Of a stretch of 64,000 nucleotides of DNA, positions 54,453 through 64,000 are shown piece after piece (the stretch's first letter is position 1; each line of letters starts with the position of its first letter). This DNA comes from Xanthomonas cissicola. Its GTDB lineage: Bacteria > Pseudomonadota > Gammaproteobacteria > Xanthomonadales > Xanthomonadaceae. The notes below the pieces were generated by a model that was given only the letters and a program-made list of their open reading frames with translations, searched no databases and was not told the DNA's origin. The position numbers and the translations under genes were made by a program. The stretch lies in assembly GCF_008801575.1 (NCBI RefSeq), contig NZ_VZPL01000016.1, positions 26,541 through 90,540 on the forward strand. Direction: 5' to 3'.

Positions 54453-56831
54453 TCAACTCCGGATCCGGGCGCGATGCTCGCGCTCGATCACGGCCACCAC
54501 ATCGGCGACGACCGCATCGATGTCCCGGTCGGTGAGAGTGCGCGAGTTATCCTGCAAAATCAAGCCCATAGCAAGACTCTTGAAACCTGGCTCGACCCCT
54601 TGCCCGACATAGCGGTCGAACAATTGCACCTCACGCAACAATGGCCCGACCGTGGTGCGTACGCTGGCCGACACTGCCGCCCAGCTCACCTCGTCGGGCA
54701 CCAGGAAGGCCAGATCGCGGCGCACCGAGGGGAAACGCGACAGCTCGCCAGCGAGCGGCAAGGTCCGCTGGACCAAGGGTATTAGCTGCAACTCGAACGC
54801 GATCACGTCCACGTCGATGTCCAGCGCCTTGGCCAGACGCGGATGCACCTGCCCGATCCAGCCGATACAGACGCCATCGCGATAGATATCGGCCGACCGG
54901 CCCGGGTGCCCGAATGGCTGCATCGACGGCTGGAACTCCAGCTGCGCGCCACTGGCCGCAGCCAGTGCCATCAGGTCGCCCTTCAAATCGTGGAAATCCA
55001 CCTTGCGCGCTGGTTCGCCCCACTGCAGCGCCAGCGCATCGCCGCACACCGCCGCGGCAACGTGCTGCGATTCCCCGGGTACTGCACCGGTATCGGCCGC
55101 AGCCGCGAACACCTTGCCCAATTCGAACAAGCGCACCCTCCCAGCCTGACGTGCAGCATTGCGGCCCAAGGTGGCGACCAGTCCCGGCAACAGGCGCGGA
55201 CGCATGATCGCCAACTCCGCACTGAGCGGATTTGCCAGCGGCACCAGCCCTTCTGTGAGCTGCCAACGCTCCAGCAAGGCGGCATCGACGAAGGCGTAAT
55301 TGATGGTTTCCTGCAGCTCGCGCGCCACCAGTTGGCGCCGCACGCTGAGCTCGTCCAGCTGGGTTTCGCTTGGCATCGCAATGCGACTGGCGCCACCAGG
55401 CAGCGTGGTCGGCACCCGGTCGTAACCGTGGATACGCGCCAGCTCTTCGATGAGATCTTCTTCGATGGCGATGTCGAAGCGACGGCTCGGCGCCATCACT
55501 TCCCAGCCTTCGGCAACCGCCTCGACGTGCATGCCGAGCGCACGCAGCATGCGCACGACGTCGGCATCGTCGATCTGGATACCGAGCACGCGTGCAATGC
55601 GCGCGCGGCGCAAGCGGATACGGACCGGCTGCGGCAGATGCTCCGGCAGCTGCGCATGCACCACCGGGCCAGGCGTACCACCGGCCAGTTCCAGCACCAG
55701 GCGCGTGGCCACTTCAATTGCCTGCGGCGGCAATGCCGGATCCACGCCACGCTCGAAGCGATGCCCGGCATCGGTATGCAGGCCGAGTTTGCGGCCGCGC
55801 CCCATGATGGCCGCAGGGTCGAAGTACGCCGACTCCAGGAACACATTGCGCGTGGTTTCGGTGACGCGCGTGTCCAGCCCGCCCATCAAGCCGGCCAAAG
55901 CAACCGCACGCCCGGCATCGGTAATGGTCAGAAAACTGTCGTCCAGCGTGACCTGGCGCCCGTCCAGCAGCGCCAGCTGCTCGCCAGCGCGGGAACGGCG
56001 CACACCGATCGGGCCGTGCAAGGTCTCCAGGTCGAATGCGTGCATCGGCTGGCCCAGCTCCAGCATTACGTACTGGGTGATGTCCACCAGCAACGACACC
56101 GGACGCACGCCGCTGCGGCGCAGCCGCTCGGCCAGCCACACCGGCGTCTTGGCGGCCGGGTCGATCCCTTCGATCACACGACCGCAATAGCGCGGCGCAT
56201 CCTTACCGGCGTCCAGTTCCACTGCCAGCGAGCGCGTGGACACCGGCGCCACGGCAACGGCGTCGAACGCCACCACTTCGCTGGCGCACGCGGCGGCCAC
56301 GTCGAAGGCGATGCCGCGTACGCTGAAACAATCGGCGCGATTAGGGGTGAGCTTGATCTCGATGCTGGCATCGGGCAGGCCCAGATACTCGGCCAGCGCC
56401 TGCCCAACCGGCGCATCGTCCGGCAACTCGAACAGGCCCGACGCATCGCTGTCCAGACCCAGTTCCTTGGCCGAACACAACATGCCGTTGGACGCCACAC
56501 CACGCAGCTTGGCCGCAGTGATGGTCAGCTCGCCGAGCTTCGCGCCGACCAGCGCCAACGGCGCCACCAGACCCGCACGCGCATTCGGCGCGCCGCACAC
56601 GATCTGCAGCAGCTCGCCCTGCCCGGCATCGACGCTGCAGACCTGCAGACGATCTGCTTCGGGATGACGCACCGCCTCGACGATACGCGCCACCACCACC
56701 TGACCAAGCGACTCGCCCAGCGGCGTGACCTCTTCGACTTCCAGACCGATCGCCGTCAGCGTCGCGGAAAGTTCATCGCGCGTGGCCCGGATCGGAACGT
56801 GGCTGCGCAGCCAATTTTCAGAGAATTTCAT
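54453..56831 (-). CDS. pheT: Phenylalanyl-tRNA synthetase beta subunit
   Basis: 792 residues. Domains in order: the N-terminal tRNA-binding EMAP-like domain (about 40 to 150, VCGAPNARAGLVAPLALVGA), the B3/4 editing domain (about 215 to 390), B5, and the C-terminal anticodon-binding ferredoxin-like domain ending VAVIEREHRARIRS. Together with PheS it forms the alpha2-beta2 enzyme that charges tRNA-Phe and removes tyrosine. The pheS gene is separated by a 125-base gap that carries an inverted repeat. Confidence 0.97.
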   Translation of the reverse strand: MKFSENWLRSHVPIRATRDELSATLTAIGLEVEEVTPLGESLGQVVVARIVEAVRHPEADRLQVCSVDAGQGELLQIVCGAPNARAGLVAPLALVGAKLGELTITAAKLRGVASNGMLCSAKELGLDSDASGLFELPDDAPVGQALAEYLGLPDASIEIKLTPNRADCFSVRGIAFDVAAACASEVVAFDAVAVAPVSTRSLAVELDAGKDAPRYCGRVIEGIDPAAKTPVWLAERLRRSGVRPVSLLVDITQYVMLELGQPMHAFDLETLHGPIGVRRSRAGEQLALLDGRQVTLDDSFLTITDAGRAVALAGLMGGLDTRVTETTRNVFLESAYFDPAAIMGRGRKLGLHTDAGHRFERGVDPALPPQAIEVATRLVLELAGGTPGPVVHAQLPEHLPQPVRIRLRRARIARVLGIQIDDADVVRMLRALGMHVEAVAEGWEVMAPSRRFDIAIEEDLIEELARIHGYDRVPTTLPGGASRIAMPSETQLDELSVRRQLVARELQETINYAFVDAALLERWQLTEGLVPLANPLSAELAIMRPRLLPGLVATLGRNAARQAGRVRLFELGKVFAAAADTGAVPGESQHVAAAVCGDALALQWGEPARKVDFHDLKGDLMALAAASGAQLEFQPSMQPFGHPGRSADIYRDGVCIGWIGQVHPRLAKALDIDVDVIAFELQLIPLVQRTLPLAGELSRFPSVRRDLAFLVPDEVSWAAVSASVRTTVGPLLREVQLFDRYVGQGVEPGFKSLAMGLILQDNSRTLTDRDIDAVVADVVAVIEREHRARIRS

Positions 56832-56956
56832 GAGAGGCCGAGAATCGGGAATAGGGAATGGGGAATCGCAAAAGCGGGGTTGTCAGGCCTTGGGGAGCGA
56901 ACCGATGGAGCACATGGCTCTTACGATTCCCGATTCCCAACTCCTGATTCCCGCCA
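56832..56956. repeat. GGGAATC inverted repeat between pheS and pheT
   Basis: GAATCGGGAATAGGGAATGG on one side (from 56832) and GATTCCCGATTCCCAACTCC on the other (56929 onward) are imperfect complements built from repeated GGGAATC units. Such GGGAATC-type clusters are scattered in Xanthomonas intergenic DNA. It lies within an otherwise tight translation operon. Confidence 0.7.
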
Positions 56957-57964
<1,008 letters not shown>

Positions 57965-58054
57965 TCAACTGCTAGCCGAACGGTGTTTCCGGATACACCG
58001 GAACGCATTGTCACTGCATCGCTCTGTCATCGCCCGCTTGGCGACTTCGCTAAA

Positions 58055-58086
58055 ACGCAAAAGGGGAAGGACTCGCGCCCTTCCCC
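58055..58086 (-). terminator. Second hairpin, possible attenuator before pheS
   Basis: The stem GGGGAAGG/CCTTCCCC encloses an 8-base loop and is followed by TTTT (58059 to 58062) on the minus strand. It lies about 100 bases upstream of the pheS start, where an attenuator would be expected. Confidence 0.65.
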
Positions 58087-58157
58087 CTGCATATCTGCTT
58101 TGTCCTCATCAGAAGCCGGCACAAGAATGTGCAAGCCCCTACGAGAAACTACCCTGT

Positions 58158-58184
58158 CAAAAGTCCGCACATGGATGTGCGGGC
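58158..58184 (-). terminator. Hairpin just after rplT
   Basis: A perfect stem CCGCACAT/ATGTGCGG with a 2-base loop is followed by TTTT on the minus strand, 20 bases after the rplT stop. It may end or limit transcription of the infC-rpmI-rplT unit. Confidence 0.65.
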
Positions 58185-58202
58185 TCTTGCGAGGGACTCG
58201 CA

Positions 58203-58562
58203 CTATGCCGCCAGCGCGCCCTTTGCCTTCTCGGCCAGCGCGGCAAAACCGGCGGCGTCGTGCACGGCGATATCGGCCAGCACCTTACGGTCCAGGGTGA
58301 TGCCAGCCTTGAGCAGGCCATTCATGAAACGGCTGTAGCTCAAGCCGTTGATGCGGGCAGCCGCATTGATGCGGGTGATCCACAGCGAACGGAAATTACG
58401 CTTCTTCTGCTTACGGCCAATGTATGCGTACTGCTGTGCCTTGATGACCGCCTGCTTGGCAACGCGGAAGACCTTGCGGCGAGCGTTGTAGTAGCCCTTC
58501 GCCAGGGTCAGAATTTTCTTGTGGCGGCGGCGCGCCTGCACACCACGCTTTACTCGTGCCAT
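58203..58562 (-). CDS. rplT: 50S ribosomal protein L20
   Basis: 119 residues, normal length, basic, starting [20 protein letters not shown] with [10 protein letters not shown] in the extended N-terminal tail. It binds 23S rRNA during 50S assembly. In other bacteria L20 represses its own operon by binding the mRNA leader, which here would be the 246 bases before rpmI. Confidence 0.98.
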
Positions 58563-58572
58563 GGTTCAGTCC

Positions 58573-58770
58573 TCAGAGATAGGGAAGCATACGATCGAGA
58601 CGGCCTGCGTCCTCGGCACGGACGTGATTCGTCTGCCGCAGGTTGCGCTTCCGCTTGGTCGCTTTCTTCGTGAGGATGTGGCTACGGTTTGCGTGGCCGC
58701 ACTTGTACTTGCCGGAGGCGGTCTTGCGGAAACGCTTGGCCGCCGCCCGGTTGGTCTTGATCTTGGGCAT
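58573..58770 (-). CDS. rpmI: 50S ribosomal protein L35
   Basis: 65 residues, starting [20 protein letters not shown], with the conserved [16 protein letters not shown] segment. It lies 10 bases before rplT, the usual order. Confidence 0.98.
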
Positions 58771-59016
58771 TGCAATGTCCTTGATGGTGTTTTGTCACTG
58801 ACACGGGCGGCAGTCTTGCGACCACGCTTTCCATCCTTGCCCTTGCCTGCTTGTAAGTCCTTGATCGAACACGATCCGGACAGGTCCTGGCGCCGCTCGC
58901 ACGGCGCCCCGGTAAAACCGGGCCGCGCAGTCTACCCGTTAACGGGAATTGTTGCAAATCGTTGAGCTTGCGACGCAACGGACCGGCCGGGCCCGTTGCA
59001 GCGCTGAATCGGATCC

Positions 59017-59544
59017 TCAGACCTTCTTCTTGGGCGCGATCATCATGACCATCTGGCGCCCTTCCAGGCGAGGACGCGACTCGATGACGATGTCGTCGCC
59101 CAGATCGGCCTCGATCCGCGCCGCCATTTCGCGACCAAGCTCCTGGTGGCTCATTTCACGGCCACGGAAGCGGATGTTGACCTTGACCTTGTCGCCCTCT
59201 TCCAGGAAGCGGCGCATGTTGCGCAGCTTGATCTGGTAGTCGCCCTCGTCGGTGACCGGGCGGAACTTGAGTTCCTTGATCTCGACCTGCTTGGTCTTTT
59301 TCTTGGCCTCGTTGGCCTTTTTCTGCTGCTCGAACTTGAACTTGCCGAAATCCATGATCTTGCAGACCGGCGGATCGGCCTGCGGCTGGATTTCGACCAG
59401 ATCCAGGCCTTCTTCTTCGGCCTTGGCGAGCGCTTCGTCGCGCGACAACACGCCGACCATCTCACCGTCGCTGCCGATCACGCGAACGCGCGGCACACGG
59501 ATTTCTTGGTTCTTGCGGTTCTGTTTGTTGTCAGGGGTACTGAT
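59017..59544 (-). CDS. infC: Translation initiation factor IF-3 (ATC start)
   Basis: 175 residues when started at the ATC codon at 59544, which has GGGAG (59553 to 59557) 8 bases upstream and encodes [20 protein letters not shown]. No ATG, GTG or TTG lies near that ribosome-binding site. The first GTG (59496) would remove 16 conserved residues. The domains are the IF3-N region (to about 75) and IF3-C ([18 protein letters not shown]). Rare start codons on infC are the basis of IF-3 autoregulation in E. coli, which uses ATT. It lies 63 bases after thrS. Confidence 0.95.
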   Translation of the reverse strand: MSTPDNKQNRKNQEIRVPRVRVIGSDGEMVGVLSRDEALAKAEEEGLDLVEIQPQADPPVCKIMDFGKFKFEQQKKANEAKKKTKQVEIKELKFRPVTDEGDYQIKLRNMRRFLEEGDKVKVNIRFRGREMSHQELGREMAARIEADLGDDIVIESRPRLEGRQMVMMIAPKKKV

Positions 59545-59607
59545 ATTGCAATCTCCCAGAGGAATCGAACCGGCGCATCCGGATCATCCAGACCGGCCGG
59601 GGTTGGC

Positions 59608-61512
59608 TCACGCTGCCTGCTCTGCCTGCAGACGTTCGATGAAGGCCGAGACCGTCATGGTCCCAAGGTCCTCGCCTGAACGGGTCCGCACGGCGACAGC
59701 GCCATTTTCCTTCTCGCGGTCGCCGACCACGAGCAGATATGGCACGCGTTGCAGCGTATGCTCGCGAATCTTATAACCGATCTTCTCGTTACGCAAATCG
59801 GCGCTGACACGGAAGCCTTGATTTGCAAGGGTTTTCCGCACAGAGTCGACATATTCAGCCTGAGCATCGGTGATGTTGGCGACAACGACCTGCACCGGGG
59901 CCAGCCAGGACGGGAAGGCACCGGCGTGGTGTTCGATCAAAATGCCGATGAAACGCTCCATCGAGCCGACAATGGCCCGGTGCAGCATGACCGGATGCTT
60001 CTTCTGGCTGTTCTCGTCCACGTACTCGGCGCCGAGACGGCCCGGCATCATGAAATCGACCTGCATGGTGCCCAGCTGCCAGGTGCGACCGATGGCGTCC
60101 TTGAGGTGGTACTCGATCTTGGGGCCGTAGAAGGCGCCCTCGCCCGGCAGTTCCTGCCATTCCACCCCGCACACGCCCAGCGCGCTGCGTAGCGCGGCCT
60201 CGGCCTTGTCCCAGGTGGCATCGTCGCCCAGGCGCTTTTCCGGACGCAGCGCAATCTTGATCTGGATGTCGTCGAAGCCGAACGCGGTGTAGACCGCCAG
60301 CGCCTGCTGGTGAAAAGCGGTGACTTCGGATTCGATCTGCGATTCCAGGCAGAACACGTGCCCGTCGTCCTGGGTGAAGCCGCGCACGCGCAGGATGCCA
60401 TGCAGCGCGCCGGAGGGCTCGTTGCGGTGGCAGGCGCCGAACTCGCCGTAGCGGATCGGCAGGTCGCGGTAGCTATGCAGGCCCTGGTTGAACACCTGCA
60501 CGTGGCCGGGGCAGTTCATCGGCTTGACTGCGTAGGTGCGCTTCTCCGATTCGGTGAAGAACATCGCGTCCTGGTAGTTGTCCCAGTGGCCGGATTTCTG
60601 CCACAGCGACACGTCCAGGATCTGCGGGCAGCGCACTTCACCGTAGCCGCTGTCGCGGTAGACCTTGCGCATGTACTGCTCGACCACCTGCCACAGCGAC
60701 CAGCCCTTGGGGTGCCAGAACACCAGGCCGGGCGCTTCTTCCTGCAGGTGGAACAGGTCCTGCGCCTTGCCGATGCGTCGATGGTCGCGCTTGTCGGCTT
60801 CTTCCATGCGCAGGATGTAGGCGTCAAGCTGTTTCTTGTCGGCCCAGGCGGTGCCGTAGATGCGCTGCAGCTGCTCGTTCTTGGCGTCGCCGCGCCAGTA
60901 GGCGCCGGAGATGCGGGTCAGCTTGAACGCCTTGAGGAAACGCGTATTCGGCACGTGCGGGCCGCGGCACATGTCCACGTATTCCTGGTGGTAGTACAGG
61001 CCCATAGCGGTGATGTCCTCGGACATGTCCTCGATCAGGCGCAGCTTGTACTCCTCGCCGCGCTGGGCGAATACCTCCATCACTTCCGCGCGCGGAGTGA
61101 CCTTCTTGATCACGTCGTAATCCTGCGCGATCAGTTCCTGCATGCGCTGCTCGATCGCGGCCATGTCTTCGGGCGTGAACGGGCGCTCGCTGTAGATGTC
61201 GTAGTAGAAGCCTTCGGCGATGACCGGGCCGATCACCATCTTGACCTCGGGATACAGCTGCTTGACCGCGTGCCCGACCAGGTGGGCGCAGGAGTGGCGG
61301 ATGATCTCTACGCCCTCGGCGTCCTTGGCAGTGATGATGCGCAGGCTGGCGTCATGGTCGATGACGTCGCTGGCATCGACCAGCTGGCCGTCGACCTGGC
61401 CGGCGATGGTGGCCTTGGCCAGGCCGGCGCCGATCGACTGGGCGACCTGCATCACCGAGACGGGGGATTCGAATTCGCGGCGGCTGCCGTCGGGGAGCGT
61501 GATATTGATCAT
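59608..61512 (-). CDS. thrS: Threonyl-tRNA synthetase
   Basis: 634 residues from ATG 61512. The TGS domain comes first ([16 protein letters not shown]). The editing domain shows the zinc-type [16 protein letters not shown]. The class II core has [12 protein letters not shown] and [20 protein letters not shown] with the catalytic zinc Cys and His residues. The HGTP anticodon domain ends the protein. The upstream 313 bases contain no recognised T-box or other leader. It heads the thrS-infC-rpmI-rplT-pheST block. Confidence 0.98.
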   Translation of the reverse strand: MINITLPDGSRREFESPVSVMQVAQSIGAGLAKATIAGQVDGQLVDASDVIDHDASLRIITAKDAEGVEIIRHSCAHLVGHAVKQLYPEVKMVIGPVIAEGFYYDIYSERPFTPEDMAAIEQRMQELIAQDYDVIKKVTPRAEVMEVFAQRGEEYKLRLIEDMSEDITAMGLYYHQEYVDMCRGPHVPNTRFLKAFKLTRISGAYWRGDAKNEQLQRIYGTAWADKKQLDAYILRMEEADKRDHRRIGKAQDLFHLQEEAPGLVFWHPKGWSLWQVVEQYMRKVYRDSGYGEVRCPQILDVSLWQKSGHWDNYQDAMFFTESEKRTYAVKPMNCPGHVQVFNQGLHSYRDLPIRYGEFGACHRNEPSGALHGILRVRGFTQDDGHVFCLESQIESEVTAFHQQALAVYTAFGFDDIQIKIALRPEKRLGDDATWDKAEAALRSALGVCGVEWQELPGEGAFYGPKIEYHLKDAIGRTWQLGTMQVDFMMPGRLGAEYVDENSQKKHPVMLHRAIVGSMERFIGILIEHHAGAFPSWLAPVQVVVANITDAQAEYVDSVRKTLANQGFRVSADLRNEKIGYKIREHTLQRVPYLLVVGDREKENGAVAVRTRSGEDLGTMTVSAFIERLQAEQAA

Positions 61513-61834
61513 GGGCAAGAATGAGGTCTGGTCTGGCTGCAGCGGTCGGCTGCCATGGGAGATCTGGCCATCGCTGGTCAGGCTCGGAGGGGAATGCAGG
61601 AGGCGGGGCAAAACGGCGCCATGCAGGCGCTCTGCGCGCTGACGCAGGCAGGGATCAGCGGTGGGCGGTGGTAGTGCTCATGTCGCACGCTGGGCCGGCG
61701 CGGGGCGCGGGCCACCTTCTCGCAGGGGGTCTTGGGCATGAATGGTAAACCAATCAGACGCCCGCTGCGTACGGCGGCACGGCGCTGGCAGGCGCATGGC
61801 ATGATGCCGGCCACCTGTCCTGCCGTTGCCAATC
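61513..61834. other. Divergent intergenic region between thrS and the LacI regulator
   Basis: 322 bases that should include both promoters. No gene, repeat or RNA was recognised. Confidence 0.5.
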
Positions 61835-62956
61835 ATGACCATCAAGGGTAAAGCCACCTCGCTGGATATCGCCTACCTGGCCGGCGTGTCGCAGCCGACC
61901 GTGTCGCGCGCACTGCGCGGCAGCCCGATGGTCAACGAGGAAACCCGCAAGCGCATCCTGCGCATCGCCCGCGAGCTGAACTACAAGGTCGACAAGAACG
62001 CCTCCTCGCTACGGCTGCGCAATGCCGGCACGCTGGCACTGCTGTTCTTCGAAGACCCCACTGCCGACGACTCGCTGATCAACCCGTTCTTCCACTCGAT
62101 GCTGGGCTCGATCACCCGTGCCTGCGCGCTGCAGGGCTACGACCTACTGGTGTCGTTCCAGCAGTTGTCCAAAGATTGGCAGGCCGATTACGAAGACAGC
62201 AACAAGGCCGACGGCATCATCCTGCTGGGCTATGGCGACTATCAGCAATCGCGCCAGCGGCTGCAGCTGCTGGTCGAGCAAGGCACCCACTTCGTGCGCT
62301 GGGGCGCGGCCCTGCCCGGCCAGCCCGGCATTTCGATCGGCAGCGACAATTACCAGGGCGGGCTGGACATTACCGACCATCTGCTGGCGCAGGGCTGCCG
62401 GCGCATCGCGTTCCTCGGACACGCGTCCAACCACTACCCCGAATTCGAAGAACGCTACCGCGGCCATGCCACGGCGCTGGCGCAGCACGGCCTGATAGCC
62501 GACCCGGCGCTGCAGTTCGATGCGATCACCACCGAGTTGTCCGGCTACACCGCATGCCTGGCACTGCTGGACAGCGGCAATGCGTTCGATGCGGTCTGCG
62601 CAGCCAGCGATCTGATCGCGATCGGTGCGATGCGCGCCCTGCGCGAGCGCGGCCTGCGGGTGCCGCAGGACGTGGCGGTCAGCGGCTTCGACGATATTGC
62701 GTTGGCGGCGTCGGTTGCGCCGGCGTTGTCGACCGTGCAGCAGGACACCAAGCAGGCCGGCACACTGCTGGTGGAAAGTCTGGTTGCCTTGATTCGCGGC
62801 GAAGCGGCGCAGAGCCGCACGATTCCGGTGCGCCTGGCGCTACGCGATTCCTCGCGCAGCAGCGGGCTGCAGCCGCCACTGGGTTGGGCGCCGTCCAGCG
62901 CAGAGGCCGGCGATGCGATGACGGGTCGAGCGGCGGATGGGGCGGTCAGGCGTTGA
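61835..62956 (+). CDS. LacI-family sugar regulator
   Basis: 373 residues from ATG 61835 (an upstream TTG at 61826 is possible). The helix-turn-helix AYLAGVSQPTVSRALRGSPM is followed by the hinge RIARELNYKVDKNASSLR and a periplasmic-binding-protein-like ligand domain ending near 345. The C-terminal tail of about 30 residues is low-complexity. The alpha-amylase fragment just downstream suggests it governs maltose or starch use, but the ligand is not shown by sequence. Confidence 0.92.
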   Translation: MTIKGKATSLDIAYLAGVSQPTVSRALRGSPMVNEETRKRILRIARELNYKVDKNASSLRLRNAGTLALLFFEDPTADDSLINPFFHSMLGSITRACALQGYDLLVSFQQLSKDWQADYEDSNKADGIILLGYGDYQQSRQRLQLLVEQGTHFVRWGAALPGQPGISIGSDNYQGGLDITDHLLAQGCRRIAFLGHASNHYPEFEERYRGHATALAQHGLIADPALQFDAITTELSGYTACLALLDSGNAFDAVCAASDLIAIGAMRALRERGLRVPQDVAVSGFDDIALAASVAPALSTVQQDTKQAGTLLVESLVALIRGEAAQSRTIPVRLALRDSSRSSGLQPPLGWAPSSAEAGDAMTGRAADGAVRR

Positions 62957-63023
62957 TTCGGGATCGGGACCCGGGACAGCGCTCCGGTTGGGTTGCGAGA
63001 TCTCGCAACCCGCTGGGTGCGTC

Positions 63024-63088
63024 GTAGGAGCGCCCGCGGGCGCGACGCGTTACCGGTAATACCTGATCGCGCCCAGGTGCGCTCCTAC
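63024..63088. repeat. Dispersed palindromic repeat, copy 4
   Basis: The arms GTAGGAGCGCCCGCGGGCGC and GATCGCGCCCAGGTGCGCTC plus CTAC form an imperfect hairpin. The amylase stop codon lies inside the right arm, so the repeat has formed or merged with the end of that gene. Confidence 0.75.
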
Positions 63089-63592
63089 CTGTTGCGCGCG
63101 TCGCGCGCGGCCTGCTCGGCCATCTGCAGGTCGAGCTGCTGGCGCAGGGCCGGGTCGGTGATCGGCGCATCCGACAGCAACACGCGCACGCCATGCGCCG
63201 GCACCTGCGCCACTAACCTGCGTTGCACCTGCAGCTGCTCGCCACTCACCGCATCGCGCCAGCTGCCGGGCTGCAGGAAGCGTTTCACTTCGATGCTTGC
63301 GGCCGTATCGGCCTTGTTGAGCAGCACCAACGCGGTCTGGGTGGTGCCGGCATGCTGATAGACGCGCAGGAACGCGGCTTGATCGCCGTGCAATTGCACA
63401 TCGACCTGCACGCCACGCTGCAATGCCGGGGTGTTGCGACGCACCTGGGCGATGCGTTGCAGCGGGCCGAAGATCGGGCTCTGCGGTGCGGTACGAATGC
63501 GCTCGACGCCGAAGTAATTGCGGTTGCCGGCATGTTCGGCACGCCCACGCATGAAGCCGATTTCCGAGCCGTAATAGATCACCGCGTAAGCT
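63085..63592 (-). pseudogene. 3' remnant of an alpha-amylase-family (GH13) gene, cut by an IS
   Basis: About 169 codons end with TAG at 63085. The segment VIYYGSEIGFMRGRAEHAGN is the end of the GH13 catalytic barrel, and LLNKADTAASIEVKRFL onward is the C-terminal beta domain. The catalytic Asp, Glu and Asp would lie upstream and are separated from this fragment by the insertion. The break lies near 63592 where the sequence changes to the transposase end. The rest of the gene may lie beyond the window. It sits next to a LacI regulator that may have controlled it. Confidence 0.82.
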
Positions 63593-63598
63593 CCCCCG

Positions 63599-63841
63599 TC
63601 AAGCAAACACTTCAAAAGTAGAGATTCCGGTGTGCTTGTTGCGGTACTCGACCGGGGTCATTCCGCCGAGCGAATCATGGGATCTTGCTTGGTTGTAGTC
63701 GATCATCCACCAGTGGGCGGCTTCGCGCACCTCGTCGAGGCAGGCGAAGAGATTCAGGTCGAGCACTTCCTCGCGGAACGTACGATTGAAGCGCTCAATG
63801 AAGGCATTCTGATTTGGCTTTCCCGGCTGGATGTACTGTAG
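63599..63841 (-). mobile_element. IS3-family transposase, C-terminal part (element A)
   Basis: In-frame translation on the minus strand gives [40 protein letters not shown] and [11 protein letters not shown], ending in TGA at 63599. This is the end of an IS3-family DDE transposase (OrfB), including the final catalytic Glu region. The frame breaks near 63841 to 63850 at the start of element B, so the transposase is interrupted. Confidence 0.9.
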
Positions 63842-63873
63842 CGACGTCCCCCCACCCTGAGTAGTGGTTTGGT

Positions 63874-64000
63874 TTAGAGTCCGGGGGTAATGATATCGGT
63901 GTTTGCCAGATGTTGGGCATAAGCAGCCGGGGTCATGCCGCCGATCGCCTTCTTGGGTCGGTCCTCGTTGTATTCGCGTCGCCAGCGTTCGATTTCGGTG
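63874..64000 (-). mobile_element. Second IS3-family transposase, C-terminal end (element B, runs off window)
   Basis: The minus strand reads [20 protein letters not shown] then [20 protein letters not shown] and ends with TAA at 63874. The [15 protein letters not shown] pattern is typical of IS3-family C-termini and is distinct from element A. The segment GGGTGGGGGGACGTC following it probably belongs to its terminal inverted repeat. Confidence 0.88.

Noticed and set aside
58049..58108. Leader peptide for pheST (pheM-like)
   Set aside because: The small frame has only two Phe codons and they lie after the hairpin stem, with no clear ribosome-binding site, so classical attenuation by a leader peptide is not supported. 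Kept only as a weak remark.

Overview
The window is chromosomal DNA of a Xanthomonas species. The deciding evidence is a complete xanthan (gum) cluster, gumB to gumP, in canonical order on the minus strand (about 53.2 to 31.5 kb). Supporting evidence is the high GC, the infC-rpmI-rplT-pheS-pheT-ihfA block upstream of gumB, a LOV-domain histidine kinase, and dispersed palindromic repeats of the GTAGGAGCG type. I do not assign a species.

Layout. (1) Positions 1 to 15.2 kb, minus strand: a tightly packed run that starts with 4-hydroxyproline epimerase and continues through a three-part hydroxyproline dehydrogenase, a DapA-like deaminase and a ketoglutarate-semialdehyde dehydrogenase. It then runs into an Xaa-Pro peptidase, two DUF885 proteins, an amino acid permease and a dipeptidyl-peptidase-like enzyme cut by the window edge. 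A PAS-AraC regulator is divergent. The set reads as a route from proline/hydroxyproline-rich peptides to 2-oxoglutarate. (2) 16.2 to 31.5 kb: housekeeping and mixed genes (ftsY, mutY, yggX, LOV kinase, KGG stress protein, tRNA-Phe, lipocalin, acyl-CoA dehydrogenase, HNH nuclease, dxs). Two genes here look frameshifted: a secreted protein and a Cho-like UvrC homologue. The stretch also holds a 143-bp inverted-repeat element and palindromic repeats. (3) 31.5 to 37.4 kb, minus strand: six overlapping genes (GT1 transferase, hydrolase, GT2 transferase, epimerase, gumP hydrolase, gumO KAS III) that look like a separate lipid/glycoside pathway appended to the gum genes. (4) 37.5 to 53.2 kb: gumN, a DUF985 gene and gumM to gumB, making xanthan from lipid carrier priming to export. 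(5) 53.6 to 61.5 kb: tRNA-Pro with a strong terminator, a MerR-like gene, ihfA, pheT, pheS, rplT, rpmI, infC (ATC start) and thrS. (6) 61.8 to 64 kb: a LacI regulator, then the 3' end of an alpha-amylase gene truncated by an IS3-family element that is itself interrupted by a second IS3-family element.

How the parts work together. GumD, M, H, K and I build the pentasaccharide on undecaprenyl phosphate. GumF, G and L decorate it, GumJ flips it, GumE polymerises it, and GumB/C export it. The translation block upstream ends at a terminator placed directly before the gum promoter region. In the first 15 kb, most neighbouring genes overlap by 1 to 11 bases (many as ATGA), which suggests coupled translation and one regulon under the PAS-AraC protein.
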